From contig LGRX02025988.1 of the NCBI GenBank assembly GCA_001247695.2, positions 1 to 64,000 of the forward strand: a stretch of 64,000 nt of DNA, in the 5' to 3' direction. Positions 12,501 through 22,150 of the stretch are shown here, one piece after another; position 1 is the first letter of the stretch, and every line of letters starts with the position of its first letter. The notes under the pieces are model-generated. The model was not told the origin of the DNA. It did not search any database and saw only the letters and a program-made list of their open reading frames with translations. The DNA is from Cymbomonas tetramitiformis (taxonomy: Eukaryota; Chlorophyta; Pyramimonadophyceae; Pyramimonadales; Pyramimonadaceae). The translations under genes and the position numbers were made by a program.

Positions 12501-13034
12501 AGGCCTGGAACGCTCCTCGCGCCACACTGAGGGGAGCGTTTGAGGACTCGCGCCAATGCACCGAACAAGGAAGCTTGAGCCGGGGCCGACGGCCTGCTGG
12601 AGTGCCTAGCCCACGCTCTTGCGAGAAGAAGTCCAGAGCAAAAGTGCCTGCGGAGATAATTTCAACTAGGCTGTTGGGCAAAAGAGGAGATCGGGAACAG
12701 GTCAATCAGCGTGTTCTAATAGATGCTTAGCATAACAAAGTGAATGCCCAGCTTGCAAAAGTGAATGCCCTGCGTGCACAACGGTTTTCAGCGGGTGTCC
12801 AGACGCGTCACCTTCCAGATGCAGGGCGTCTTGAAGAAGCGAGTCAAACGTTGAGCAGTCCATGTAGTTCTGGAAAGAATTGGTAGCAATTCGCAACGTT
12901 TGTACCTCATAGCCTGCAGCGACATATGCCTCGGTCGCACGGCGGATGAACACTATCGCTTGATCAACGGCGGGCTCCCATGTGGCGCGACCGTGGCCCA
13001 ACTTGATGAAGTATGTAACGCTACGTATGCGCAT
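505..13034 (-). CDS. DUF711/UPF0210 family protein, multi-exon, partial
   Basis: A spliced host gene of the uncharacterised DUF711 (UPF0210) family; the biochemical role is unknown. Exons seen on the minus strand: 13034-12812, 11548-11428, 2223-2114, 1779-1701, 1430-1339, 992-898 and 641-505. From 11548 onward all phases join (0/1, 2/0, 0/1, 2/0, 0/2, 1/1) with GT donors and AG acceptors. Family landmarks in order: GYEVQTLRIATNSF, GSFRFAVLSN with PFYPAAYHPG, FLGIDASVAP, FGDPGTLAVTSAIT, YSGLMLPVCED and CGCGLDTVPISG. The ATG at 13034 suits the family N-terminus, but an upstream exon is possible because CAG precedes it. One or more exons between 12811 and 11549 are unresolved (a candidate lies near 11890-12030), and the C-terminal exon is not seen, probably left of the window. 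The 9.2 kb intron 2224-11427 contains the Copia element. Family assignment is strong; gene completeness and function are not. Confidence 0.8.
1984..2090. repeat. GC-rich minisatellite in a DUF711 intron
   Basis: About four imperfect copies of a roughly 23-bp unit built on GGGTACCCAAGGACGGGAG. It lies inside the intron between the exons at 2114-2223 and 1701-1779. Long open frames across it are repeat artefacts. Confidence 0.8.
2436..2845 (+). repeat. Copia 5' LTR
   Basis: 410 bp, nearly identical to 10022-10431. It begins TATTGGAATC where the right copy has TGTTGGAATC, so the canonical TG start is mutated here. Both copies end in TTCCAAAA, giving short inverted termini (TTGGAA/TTCCAA). An alternating AGATCT run lies at about 2554-2571. 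Confidence 0.95.
2846..2857 (+). other. Primer-binding site, initiator-Met tRNA anticodon-arm type
   Basis: GGTTATGGGCCC directly follows the 5' LTR. It closely matches the complement of the initiator methionine tRNA anticodon arm (loop CAT flanked by GGGC and AACCC). Half-tRNA priming of this kind is known for Drosophila copia and yeast Ty5. The two small LTR elements at 29.9 and 55.2 kb have related sequences in the same place. Confidence 0.7.
2929..9817 (+). pseudogene. Copia Gag-Pol polyprotein with two stops and one frameshift
   Basis: Gag-Pol starts at ATG 2929, 83 bp after the LTR. In residue order: a CX2CX4HX4C zinc knuckle at C349-C362; a long Ser/Gly and Asp/Glu-rich spacer with an acidic duplication; an aspartic protease with DSGAT at D992; an unusual domain containing NPPF at 1181-1184; an integrase HHCC finger (H1291, H1296, C1331, C1334); and a DD35E core at D1362, D1430, E1466. 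The first frame ends at an in-frame TGA (7444-7446) just after the integrase core and continues in the same frame to the reverse transcriptase. A single-base frameshift lies near 8704-8707, then the YVDD catalytic motif, then an in-frame TAG at 8873-8875. RNase H (TDSDYAG) ends at 9817. Gag and Pol share one frame. The lesions could include sequencing errors, but three make a dead copy likely. Confidence 0.93.
9818..9985 (+). repeat. Tandem repeats between Copia RNase H and 3' LTR
   Basis: Five imperfect copies of a 30-40 bp unit based on CTGAAGGGGCACCATCCCC followed by ATAAACTGGAG or AAGAACTGG. It is the 3' untranslated spacer of the element and lies just upstream of the purine tract. Confidence 0.85.
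10022..10431 (+). repeat. Copia 3' LTR
   Basis: 410 bp, beginning TGTTGGAATC and ending TTCCAAAA. It is followed by the target duplication GTATG. It differs from the 5' LTR at about six positions. Confidence 0.95.
10437..11427. other. Remainder of the DUF711 intron; no gene seen
   Basis: Unique intronic sequence between the Copia insertion and the exon at 11428-11548. I see no supported coding exon. Confidence 0.5.
11734..11813. repeat. Short tandem repeat, CAGACGAGGGCAG motif
   Basis: Three copies of a roughly 30-bp unit containing CAGACGAGGGCAG and GGCGCAAGACT. It lies in the unresolved part of the DUF711 gene, between exons. Confidence 0.75.
12170..12240. repeat. Two-copy direct repeat of about 36 bp
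   Basis: Two adjacent imperfect copies, each beginning TGACGTA, followed by a CGACCGC-type segment and ending CTTTGGGG or CCTTGGGG. Inside the DUF711 locus. Confidence 0.65.
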
Positions 13035-13040
13035 CAGGTC

Positions 13041-14486
13041 CTGTGGAAACATGCGGAGTTTGACCTCGTGATTTAAGTAAAAACCAAGTAAAGAGCAGCA
13101 TCCAGAATACACTGTTTGCATTTGTTCGGCTGCACGATTTCCAACTTCAGTTATCAAGAGATAGTCCAAAATCCTAGCGAGCCCATGGTTTCACGCGACA
13201 GATATGATGTTACGATGCTAAGTGACAGTGGAAATTGTTTTGCCTTGCATCTTTGAAGTTTTAGTGCACTTTTACCTTTCACTAGTATGAGGCGCGCGCT
13301 TGAATTAGAAACCGGAGTTCTCGAAAGGAACACGTAGCTCACACGCACCACACGTCGCAGGCGAAGGTATACACAGCTACTGTTTACGGCACACGGCTGT
13401 CGGTTTCAAGTATCCGGATTTATGCAAAGTACCGTGGTTCGCCTGTCTGCACCACTGTATCGTTCTGTGTCACTCAAACTAGAAACTTCTGCTTTTTTTG
13501 CTTTTTGGTTGAATCGAACCCTACAACCTACATCGCATATCGCATTCCCCCTTTATTGAATAATCTCAACCGTGAGATGGAAATCGGATGGTGTACATTA
13601 TGGATAATGCCGGTGTCGTCTGTCGTGGTTTTCGTGTCGCTTTCTTATTTGTTACTTTCTCTAACGTTTAGAACTCGCGTGCGTGCGTGACCGGACGGGA
13701 GTGATAGTAGCTAAAACGATTTTTACAAACTTGGTAAAAATGTAGCCAGCCAAAACTACTAAAGGTTAAGGTATCGTACTGCGGGATCAATTTTACGTCC
13801 AACGCAGGCCACCCAACAGGTCTGCTCATAAAATCCTGCCTCGTACTTCATTTGAGACGCGTTGACAACGTTCTGCACTGAACTGTCCTGACAGATCCGA
13901 GACCGCCCGACGACGAGAGACCGAGAGACGCAACATGGCCACGCCCTATAATGTGAACAAATCTTGTGCTTACAGTGACTGTTGTCTTCTATGTCGTTGA
14001 TAAGGCTGTGGCGGATGACACCAACAGTTTTCTCCGTGTATCAAGGTCGACACGTGAATTTTATCAGCTGCTAGCGCCTCCGGGGCGATCAAGAGGCAAC
14101 GCGTTCTCACGTGGCGGACAGAGAGGACTGTGTTTACTAAGGTATGTCTGCACCAGGCGAATGAAGGTACTGATACTAGTGCCAGTGATCTCGATAGGTT
14201 CAGCAAGTTTCCAAGCGGACAGACGCCTGCCTGCCTGCGGTATTTTAGTGTGGGCACACTCATCTCGGTTTGCGACAATGTGACGGTCTTCAGCGTCCCG
14301 GGCCCGCCTCTGGAGGCATCTCACCAAAGTCGGTTAACCTGGTGTTGGTGGCTGCTCAGCATACAACTAGTTCATGGACTGCAAACTTTCGTTTCGCAGT
14401 TTTGCGGAACTGAGCTTTGCAGGTTACTAAGTTCATCCGCTCGCGTCACCATCTGCCCTATGGCGTTGCGCACTAATTTCTGAAGT
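13041..14486. other. Intergenic region between DUF711 and LON genes
   Basis: This 1.4 kb separates the divergently oriented DUF711 (minus) and LON-domain (plus) genes and should hold both promoters and possibly 5' exons. I find no confident exon, repeat or RNA gene. A purine/pyrimidine-rich stretch near 13490-13510 is the only low-complexity feature. Confidence 0.4.
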
Positions 14487-16226
14487 ATGACTCTCCCGAT
14501 GCGTCTTTCGCAGGAGTACAAACAGGCGTTTGGCATGAAACTGGTGCGGAATGGCCACTCGGCCCGAGGAGCCATAATGCTCGGTGGCCAAGTTCCTCGC
14601 TTCACACTCCAAGCGCACGTGCTGCTTTACCCCGCCCAGGCGGTGAACCCACGTGGGCACAGTTCTCACGGTGGTCGGTCCCTTCGCCAGGGCGACACGC
14701 CACACGCCTTGCATATCTCACAGCGCTCAGCGCCAGATGCCAAAGTCGGCAGGCTGCGCGCCCGAAGGCGGGAGGAAGGTGCTCAGCCACCTCCAGATGC
14801 GAACGCAAACAAATCCTCCGGGGAAAGCGCGAACTTCGATGATGAAACCCTGAGCGCCCTGGAAAACGTTCTCGGCGACGCATCAACAGACTTGAAACCA
14901 GACGAGCAAACCTACTTGACGCGCGCTACGCTGGAAGTCGCGGAAAATGCGGCAACGGCGGAGTCAGTAGGGGGCAGCGGGAGGGGCGCCGATTGGCAGA
15001 CCAATCTGCGCGCGCTGCAGCAGAAACTCGAGCGGCAGAGCACCATCGGCAAGCTGCTCTCTGAGTGTATCGAGCCCTTCGGCAGCTCCAGGGGGCTGCT
15101 GCCGGACCTGGTGTGGCTCGCTGGATCTGACCTCGACAAGCCGTACTTGAGCGAAGAGTCGCGCGCCGGCAGTGAGGGAAACACTGGTACCGCGGCCCCT
15201 GCGGAGGGCTCAGGACTCTCGGGGAGGGCCGACCGCTTAGGAAGCAGCCGCTCCGTGGAGCAAATGGCACTTCCTGTGGTGACGTTACCGTACGCTCTTG
15301 CCCCGGGGGAGCTTCTGACGCTAGAGCTGTATGAGCCGCGGTGGCTCACGCTGTTTGCCGCTTTGCTTTCGGAGGGGCAGCCCAGGCTGCTAAGAAGTGG
15401 GGAGCGCGTGGTAGACCTGGATAGCGACGACGTGGCGGCGAGAGCCATCGAAGTGTATGAGATACCGGAGGGGAAGGGCCAGCGCGAGGCGGCCGCGGCG
15501 CTGGCAGAGGACGGGCCTTACAGCGCTGTTCTGTCCGGGCACGCCCGCGTGGACGAGAAGCTCTTTCTGGGGTCGCGCCGCTTCGGAGCGTGTCTTCGGG
15601 AGGGCGCAGAGATGGACGGACGGGTGGCCACGGTTGGCACAGTGATGGATATCGAGGCAGTGGAACTTAAGGCGGGTCCAGGAGGCGCCCCAGTCCTCAC
15701 CATCATTGCCAGCGGCGCTGCGCGGTTCCGGACCGTGCGCATAACGCAGCAACGGCCTTACTTCGTGCTGCAAGCCATGATGTTTGACGACGACGCCGAG
15801 GAGGCAGACCCAGTACAAGAGTCGGCGGCACGCACAATGCTGCTATCAGCCCTGAGCGAAAAACTTGCTGAGGTGCGGAAGGGTAGGGAGCTTCCGCGGA
15901 GACCGTCCCAAGGGACGGGGCGCTCTCGTAAGGGAAGAGAGGTTCGAGTTTATGACGACGAGGTTGTTGGGCTGAACTCGGAGTCACGCGCCCTGGACGT
16001 GCTGACCCTTGGGGTGATGATGCTCCGCAGCCGGCCATATGCAGCACAGGCGCTGCTGGAGAGCACAAGTGTTGCCAAACGCACACTCGTGATAGAGCAA
16101 TGGCTCGCATATGGAAAGCCCCAATCTGCAAGTAATATAGGACTATCTGTGTTGGCATACACCTTACCACTGATACCGGTGCTTGCGCTGCTAGCGTTGT
16201 TCGTCAGCAATTACGTCATATTCTGA
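14487..16226 (+). CDS. LON substrate-binding-domain protein with C-terminal membrane anchor
   Basis: A 579-residue open frame. Residues 1-255 are low-complexity, rich in Ala, Glu, Ser and Arg, and not recognised. From about residue 260 it matches the N-terminal LON substrate-binding fold: LPYALAPGELLTLELYEPRW, later VGTVMDIEAVEL and a GAARFRTVRI-type strand. No AAA+ ATPase or Ser-Lys protease domain follows, so it is a stand-alone LON-domain protein, a class found in plants, algae and bacteria. The last 27 residues are hydrophobic (VLAYTLPLIPVLALLALF) and end four residues after the segment, which suggests a tail anchor. The ATG at 14487 follows an in-frame stop at 14481. A TTTCGCAG acceptor-like site at 14507-14514 means the true 5' end could be a spliced upstream exon. 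Function and membrane are not deducible. Confidence 0.75.
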   Translation: MTLPMRLSQEYKQAFGMKLVRNGHSARGAIMLGGQVPRFTLQAHVLLYPAQAVNPRGHSSHGGRSLRQGDTPHALHISQRSAPDAKVGRLRARRREEGAQPPPDANANKSSGESANFDDETLSALENVLGDASTDLKPDEQTYLTRATLEVAENAATAESVGGSGRGADWQTNLRALQQKLERQSTIGKLLSECIEPFGSSRGLLPDLVWLAGSDLDKPYLSEESRAGSEGNTGTAAPAEGSGLSGRADRLGSSRSVEQMALPVVTLPYALAPGELLTLELYEPRWLTLFAALLSEGQPRLLRSGERVVDLDSDDVAARAIEVYEIPEGKGQREAAAALAEDGPYSAVLSGHARVDEKLFLGSRRFGACLREGAEMDGRVATVGTVMDIEAVELKAGPGGAPVLTIIASGAARFRTVRITQQRPYFVLQAMMFDDDAEEADPVQESAARTMLLSALSEKLAEVRKGRELPRRPSQGTGRSRKGREVRVYDDEVVGLNSESRALDVLTLGVMMLRSRPYAAQALLESTSVAKRTLVIEQWLAYGKPQSASNIGLSVLAYTLPLIPVLALLALFVSNYVIF

Positions 16227-17606
16227 ATCTGGTGGCCATACATTGGATGACAAACTTAGTCAGCCACGAACTGTGGATGATATAAAAGCAAGAAGGAAAG
16301 ATGTGCTTCTGATATTCTGATAGTCTTGGTCACTGATCGCCCGCAAAATTGAGGCAGCCTTGAATGATCTAGGTGACGAGAGATAACAATGCGCAATCAA
16401 TGCTTTACACAAGTTAATTTGTTGCAGCAACATAATCAACTGGATGCGTCCCTTACAATGTTTTCAGGTAACGTTGCGCGCGTAGTTTGAACGGTTTATC
16501 GATCGGAATTATCATGGAAATGGCGTGCAAACACGCACGTGGAAAATGTGAAAAAATCGAGACTACGGCTATTTTTCATTTTGAGATCTGATGAAATTTT
16601 GTCGACAATGGGAAAAGCGTCATAGGAAACTGGTGCCATTCACAAATGGTTTCATTCATTGTGACGGAGACTGCGTCCTTCAGAGTACAATATGCGAATT
16701 CTTGTCCAATGAACAATACAACAGTCAATAAGAGCTTCAATGGGGACCATCTGCTTTTTTGTTAGCTGATGAAAATCGCAGTCGGTCAATCGATCGATAC
16801 GATGATTTACATTCTGGAATTTGATAAATTGGAAGGTCTAACGATTTCCATTGTTTTGGCTTCCCTAAACATCATTTAGCCGGATTCGTAAGATTGAAGC
16901 CCATTCGTCTGACCTTGGGAGCGAGAATGCTGTATGCGGGCGGTTGTGTTAATGTCTGTTTGTTCGTGCCCATTCGGTATGTCATGCCGTGTTGGTTCGC
17001 CGATATTGCCCCCTGCGCGGTTGCCGTTTTGGTTTGTTTGGCATCTTGTTTGACTTGTTGCTTTCTAACCACATTCTCTGCACCGCAAAAGTTTCGCGGT
17101 GCATACTTACATTTGCTTGCCGTTGAAATTCTGTAGAGGTAGCAGCGCAACAGGGGCTTGCTCTGGCGGGATATATCCTCACAGGTTGTTTCGTTCTCAT
17201 AATCTAGAAGATTTGGGCAGTTTCTTTGATCGAACACGCCAGAATTGCAATGTAACTCGCTACTGATTAGCGATCTGTATCAGTATCGGAACATCTAAGC
17301 AGCAACAGCGAATCCATTTTGTTCCTGCTTGTGCTAGGAGGCAAGCACAAGAGCAAGAAAAACGGCTAAGTATAAAACGCAAGAGTACTCAGTACGGAGT
17401 ACAGTAGGACCGATCAGAATGATGTTGATGTGAGGTGCCTAGCCTGTTGTACGGAGTACTCAGTACAGTTGAGTTATGGAAAGAGTTCCTGAATGTATAA
17501 GAACTCTAAGTGTAACCCGTTTCGGAGATGAGAACTCGGAACTGAAAAGTATAACATAAAAGTAAAGAGCCGTAACTGCTGTATATTGTGTATTGAAAGC
17601 AGAAGG
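16227..17606. other. Non-coding, moderately AT-rich; GTACTCAGTAC motifs at its right end
   Basis: No supported coding frame. At 17385-17470 the palindromic strings GAGTACTCAGTACGGAGTAC and GTACGGAGTACTCAGTACAG occur 50 bp apart in partly inverted order. A TATAAAA-like box lies at about 17371. This stretch may be the tail of an old LTR next to the Gypsy fragment, but no partner LTR was found. Confidence 0.4.
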
Positions 17607-18128
17607 CTGATGAGTTCGTCCGCGCCTTGCAAGCGGAATACGAACGCAGCCCGTACCTCAGCTCGTTGAAGGAAGAACTGATCGCAGCCCCACATCAGAG
17701 GACAGACACATTTCGCATGGTAGACGACATGATATGGCGAGTGGCAGAAGGGCGGTATCAGCTAGTGCTAGCTCAGGATTCCCCCCTCAGAGAGCTGGTG
17801 ATGCGCGAAGCACACGAGTCCCCAGCAGCAGGGCACACAGGAAGGGATAAGACACTGGACAGGGTATCCCGTCGTTTTTGGTGGCCACGCATGAGCAAGG
17901 ATGTCACCGACTGGTGCAAATCCTGCGTCGTGTGCCAACAGACCCGGCCACGCAACGGGTATCCAGACGGTCAGCTTAACCCCCTGCAAGTCCCAGTAAG
18001 ACTGTGGCAAGTGGTTAGTATCGACTTCGTCACTGGGCTGCCCCGCACAGAGCGAGGGTACGACGCGTTTGCTACCTTCACGGACAAGCTGTCGAAGATG
18101 GTGCACGTAGTCCCCATGCTTTACGCTG
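17607..18128 (+). pseudogene. Truncated Gypsy-type integrase fragment
   Basis: About 170 codons of a Ty3/Gypsy integrase: the H2C2 zinc-binding region (HESPAAGHTG, then CKSCVVC) and the start of the catalytic core (VSIDFVTGLP, with the first catalytic Asp). Reverse transcriptase and RNase H are missing on the left, and the rest of the core is missing on the right. At about 18128 composition turns abruptly AT-rich and the frame runs into unrelated residues, so this is a rearrangement breakpoint. It may belong to the same broad lineage as the 36-44 kb Gypsy copy, which lacks its own integrase. Confidence 0.88.
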
Positions 18129-18262
18129 ACAGCTACAGTTATTTACCAAATCCCTATCAATTTGACCGTTCGTCGGTAAACTCCCTTGACATAAAGGACA
18201 TATTGCTGCTGGTCTGGAGTTGTTATGTCTTTGGATACAATCCAAATGAAACTAATGTAAAC

Positions 18263-20435
18263 ATGGTAGTTGAAGCGCGTTTTTCTTCGTGGTGTCTGGG
18301 GGGAGTGCGGCGTGCGCTTGCACGCCAATACGGCGGTGAAGCCCTCGAGGTTATACCGGCGCGCACGCCCCTGAGAGCCCCTCCAGGGTTGTCTGGTGGG
18401 CTCCCCAGGGCCTCACCACCGAAAACCCCTTCACCAGCGAGAGTCAGTGGGGCTGAGCCAGTATCCGAGCTCGCATTGAGCTCGGCGCTACGGCAGCCGG
18501 CGCGCCGGAAGCGTGCGTCGCCCGAAGCTCCGGCACCACCGGCGACAGGCGCCAGCTCCGGGTCGGACTCGGACCGCTCTGCTAAGGGGTTGAACCCCTC
18601 GGCAGCTCCCTTCTCCCCACTCCCTGCGTCCAGCAGGAGTGCGAGCAGTAGGGTCGTCCGTTAGGAACCGACGTCGGGACCGGCAGCGTCCTCCCTCTCT
18701 CCCCTCGTGGGGAGCGAGCAAGGAAATCTCATCAGCGCCCCAGGGCGCTTTGAGATTTACCGAGCCAATGACTGGAGCCCCCCTGCAGAAGGGGAGTCTG
18801 ATGATGTCCGGCGCCCAGAGCGGCTGGACGTCGTCCAATCACGGGGGCGCGAGTCTCGCATCCGGCCCAATCCGGCTTGGCGAGGAGAGCGACGTCAATC
18901 CATGCTCGCATTGGCCCTCCGTCAATGGAGCACCTGGGCGCTGAATTCAGCGCAACGACGTGCGAGAGTCTCCCTGCCATCTCGTCAGCGCGCAACCGCG
19001 CGGCTTGCGTGGGTCGCATGGAAGGCCAGGACGGACCAGTCAGCGCATCAGCGCGAGCTCCAGCGCCTGGCATTCCAAGCGTGGAATGACGTCACCCAAC
19101 AGGTCGCCCAACTTCAAGGCCTGTTTGACAAAGGCAGTCGGCGCCGAGTCGAGTCCGCTTTCGCAGCATGGCGCCAGCATGTCGTCCAGACACAGGGTCT
19201 GTGGCGCAGAGGCAGACGTCAAGCTGGAGCTGTCTTCATGGCATGGCACCAGCAGACGATGCTCGCCAAGGAGAGGAGCACCTGGTGGGTTGGAGCCCGG
19301 AGACACCGGATGACCCAGATGGGCAGGAGGTGTCTCCGCGAGTGGCGCCGGCTCCCCAGGACGACCCCAGTCAGCTCGGACTCGTCCCAGGGAACGAGTG
19401 CCCGCCGTCCAGTAAGAAAGGCGGGAACCTCATCCGGTGTCAGCTCTTGCTCGGATTCCGACCAGGAGTCTATGTGGCAAGACATCCGTCGAGGCCTAAA
19501 GCGCCTGGGGAAAGACCACCCGCTGTCAGGGCTAATGTGGTTCCAGCTCAAGGACTATGGGCTCTCCGAGGACGGCGCTTATCGCCTGGAGATCCACCAG
19601 CAGTCAGTCTCCGAGTCCAGGGGGTTGATGCAGCAAAAGCGCGAGGACCCTCACAACTCCCTCGGGAGGTGTAGATTCTCTGTCTTTGCCATCAACGCCA
19701 GCAGACCAGGGGAGCTAGTACGCCGAGGAGTGGACCTCCAGGAGGTAAGGAGAGCGGTCGTCGCGGCCGTCAGAATGAGCGGCCGCACCCGGAAGTCACA
19801 CAGGGGTCTTAGGAAGTCAGGTACAGCACCTCCGAGTTCCGCAGCCCCCGGTGGGAACTGGTCGAACCGGTTTGCTCCCCTCTCGTCCTCATCGGAGGAA
19901 GAGCATCCCGCGGAACGTCCGAGGCCCAGGACTCAGGCGCCTAAGCCGAGCGGCCCCAGTCGCCCGGTGCCTCGCACCCGGAAGCCCAGTCGAGCACCCT
20001 CGGCCCCGCACCCCGGTCCGACTTCCTCAGGGAACACGTCGTCGTCCCCGGAGTCCACCTCGAGCAGGAACAGTCAGGACCTGCGAGAGCTGAAGGAAGC
20101 CTGGCAGAAGGAGTCGCAAGCTCGGGAGGCGGCTGCCGAGGCTCGCCTGGAACAGCTGTCTCGGCAACTCCAAGAGAGTCAAAGAGCTGCCGAGGAGCGC
20201 AGGATCTCCGATCAGCGCGCTGCCGAGGAACGCAGGGCCTCCGAGCAACGCGCTGTCGAAGAGCGCTGGGCTGCAGACCGGCTGGCCGCAGAGGCCCGGG
20301 AGACTGCCAGGCAGTTGGCTGTCGACGAGAGCGTCGCTCAGCAGGTAGCTGCTGATGAGCGGCGAGCAGCAGCTGAGGCCCAGCTAGAGGAGAGGCTGCA
20401 GGCGGTCATAGAGTCAGAACATTTCGCAAATCGTT
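18263..20435 (+). pseudogene. Gag/ORF1-like protein with Trp-centred repeats and coiled coil
   Basis: One frame from ATG 18263, broken by an in-frame TAG at 18662-18664. The first part is Pro/Ser/Ala-rich. At about 18900-19360 six segments share a hydrophobic-x-x-W-x-x-W/A pattern spaced 20-30 residues apart (for example AFAAWRQHVVQ, AFQAWNDVTQQ, VFMAWHQQTML), reminiscent of SFI1-type centrin-binding repeats. A globular segment follows (19470-19790). From about 20080 a strongly charged Ala/Glu/Arg coiled coil extends to about 20410. The layout could be a retroelement Gag/ORF1 or a captured host cytoskeletal protein. No reverse transcriptase follows; the sequence is interrupted near 20435. Confidence 0.5.
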
Positions 20436-20795
20436 TTGCAGACGCAATCGATCAATCTGTACGACTCGGCTACCATGCTGGTAGCGCTAGGCCTCATGGA
20501 CGCCGCGAACACGGTCTACTCCGACGAGGCTTACGAGTACGGCGTGCAGTGGCTCAAATTCCTTACATGGACCGACGAATTTGTCCCAAACTACCAACAG
20601 GGCAGCGGCTCGAACGACCGCGGGCCCACCGTCACGGATTACGGCTTTCTATACGGGAACACCATGACCCCCATAGCCGGCGGTGACGGTTACATGTACC
20701 GCGAGGTGATGGAGCGTTTCGCGACCGAAGGACTGCCAAACAATTGGTGCACCATATATCATACTGCCGCTAACTCGGCACTTGCTAATGGTTAG
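20436..20795 (+). pseudogene. Unidentified coding-like fragment
   Basis: A 119-codon frame, offset from the preceding coiled-coil frame, with natural-looking composition rich in Tyr, Trp, Gly and Asp (YEYGVQWLKFLTW, PTVTDYGFLYGN). I do not recognise the family. It begins at the apparent breakpoint of the upstream frame and ends in the left arm of the inverted repeat at 20767, so it looks like a rearranged piece of a larger gene. It could be one exon of a host gene. Confidence 0.35.
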
Positions 20796-20893
20796 TGGCA
20801 CTCGAACCGACTAAGTGATGTCAGTGGTTGACTAACCATCGGCAAGTGCCGAGTTAGCGGTAACTAGTCAACCACTAACTCGTCGGTTCGAGA
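20767..20893. repeat. Nested inverted repeats (cruciform-capable)
   Basis: A 30-bp arm at 20767-20796 is complementary to 20831-20860 with two mismatches. Two smaller pairs interleave: CTCGAACCGAC (about 20801) with GTCGGTTCGAG (about 20882), and GTGGTTGACT with AGTCAACCAC. The order is A-B-C-A'-C'-B'. It resembles a foldback element or a scar of rearrangement. Confidence 0.8.
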
Positions 20894-20924
20894 AACACAA
20901 AATCTAACCTGCCTAGATCAAACG

Positions 20925-21166
20925 GCTGAGAGTAGCCCGCGCACAAGGACCGTCGGATCGTGCACTTAGCCCCAGCATTCGGGAGAGGTATCTCACCCCC
21001 GACATACCCTCAATCAAGATCCGACGGCTGGGAGCAGCCCGTGAACGATGACCGTCGGATCGTGCACTTAGCCCCAGCATTCGGGAGAGGTATCTCACCC
21101 CCGACATACCCCCAATCAAGATCCGACGGCTGGGAGCAGCCCGTGAACGATGACCGTCGGATCGGG
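20925..21166. repeat. 102-bp tandem repeat, about 2.3 copies
   Basis: The period is exactly 102 bp, measured at GACCGTCGGATCG (20948, 21050, 21152). Each unit also carries the complement GATCCGACGG, so each can form a long-range hairpin. Copies are nearly identical, so the duplication is recent. Confidence 0.9.
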
Positions 21167-21673
21167 GGGAAGGTTTCTGGGTTCTGCTTTCGACCACTGA
21201 GACCATACTTAAGGCTGAGTCCAAACGGGTTAACCCGACATACAGGTACGAGCATGAATACCAAGAGCTCGCATATTCAAAATGCTATCGTATACTACTT
21301 ACACCGAGAGAGCGTCTCCTCGCAGGTTTCCCCAGAAAACGTTTATCATTTACCCAACGCTGTCAAGGGTAAATCGCTGAAGAAACATTTACCTTCAATC
21401 CAACGGTCAAAATTCGCAGCCATTCAGGAAGGAGATTACATCAACGGTGGTTGTGGATAATCCGCAAACCCAAGCGAGCTTGAAAAACTATAGATGGGTA
21501 CGGGTAAGGGTATCTTCTATTCAAAAGTTCAAAACACCAAACATCAAAAGACCCCCTCAATGAGTACGGCTAGATGGCCCAAAATCCCTGTTTTCTTAAA
21601 TACAGTAAACACTCGATTTTAAGAAAACAAGAATTTTAGGTCAGCCTAGCGAATTTCTTATTTATACAGAGAT

Positions 21674-21878
21674 CTTAAATATGGGGTGTTATGTGTTAAA
21701 TATTGTGAATAAAAAAAAGCTGGCTACTTTCTTATTACCGAGTGATCACTGTATGGGCGATTACTGTATGCCCTCCGTATACAGTAATACCTTACATTTA
21801 AGGAAATGCTAGGTTAAGGAACCAGCCAGCTTTGGGGCATCGTCCACAATATTTAACATATAACACTCCATATTTAAG
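21674..21878. repeat. Foldback/MITE-like inverted repeat
   Basis: A 34-bp arm at 21674-21707 (starting CTTAAATATGG) is near-perfectly complementary to 21845-21878. An inner pair AAAGCTGGCT/AGCCAGCTTT lies at about 21716 and 21824. The loop contains further GTATACAGTAAT/ATTACTGTATG-type complements. No coding capacity. Confidence 0.8.
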
Positions 21879-22086
21879 AACGTTATGAAAATAAGAGAAT
21901 GGCTGGGCTGAACAAGAGCGATTCTTAAGAGACACCTTTCGGTAGGTGTGGGAATTTTGTGGAAGTGATATCTCCACTGCTTGCATCGAATGTACTATAA
22001 TTGATAGGTCTTATAACATTGCGTCTTTCAAATTCCCACCCTTTACAAAAACTATTTTTCTTAAATCAAGCTCAAAATCGTGCGAT

Positions 22087-22150
22087 GTTCCGTACGAACA
22101 AATATTGTGTGCGTCACGCGTGCGCGTGACATCTCACGCGCGTACGGAAC
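22087..22150. terminator. GC-rich double hairpin downstream of the surface-protein gene
   Basis: GTTCCGTACG at 22087-22096 pairs with CGTACGGAAC at 22141-22150. Inside lies GTCACGCG/CGCGTGAC (22113-22130). It is about 100 bp beyond the stop codon of the minus-strand gene ending at 22252, so a 3'-end-forming role is possible. The role is inferred from position only. Confidence 0.35.

Noticed and set aside
13505..13530. GGGTTCGATTC-like string on the minus strand resembling a tRNA T-arm
   Set aside because: No complementary acceptor, D-arm or anticodon arm could be built around it.
17330..17600. Solo LTR beside the Gypsy integrase fragment
   Set aside because: TATA-like and palindromic strings are present, but there is no TG...CA boundary with a target duplication or second copy.
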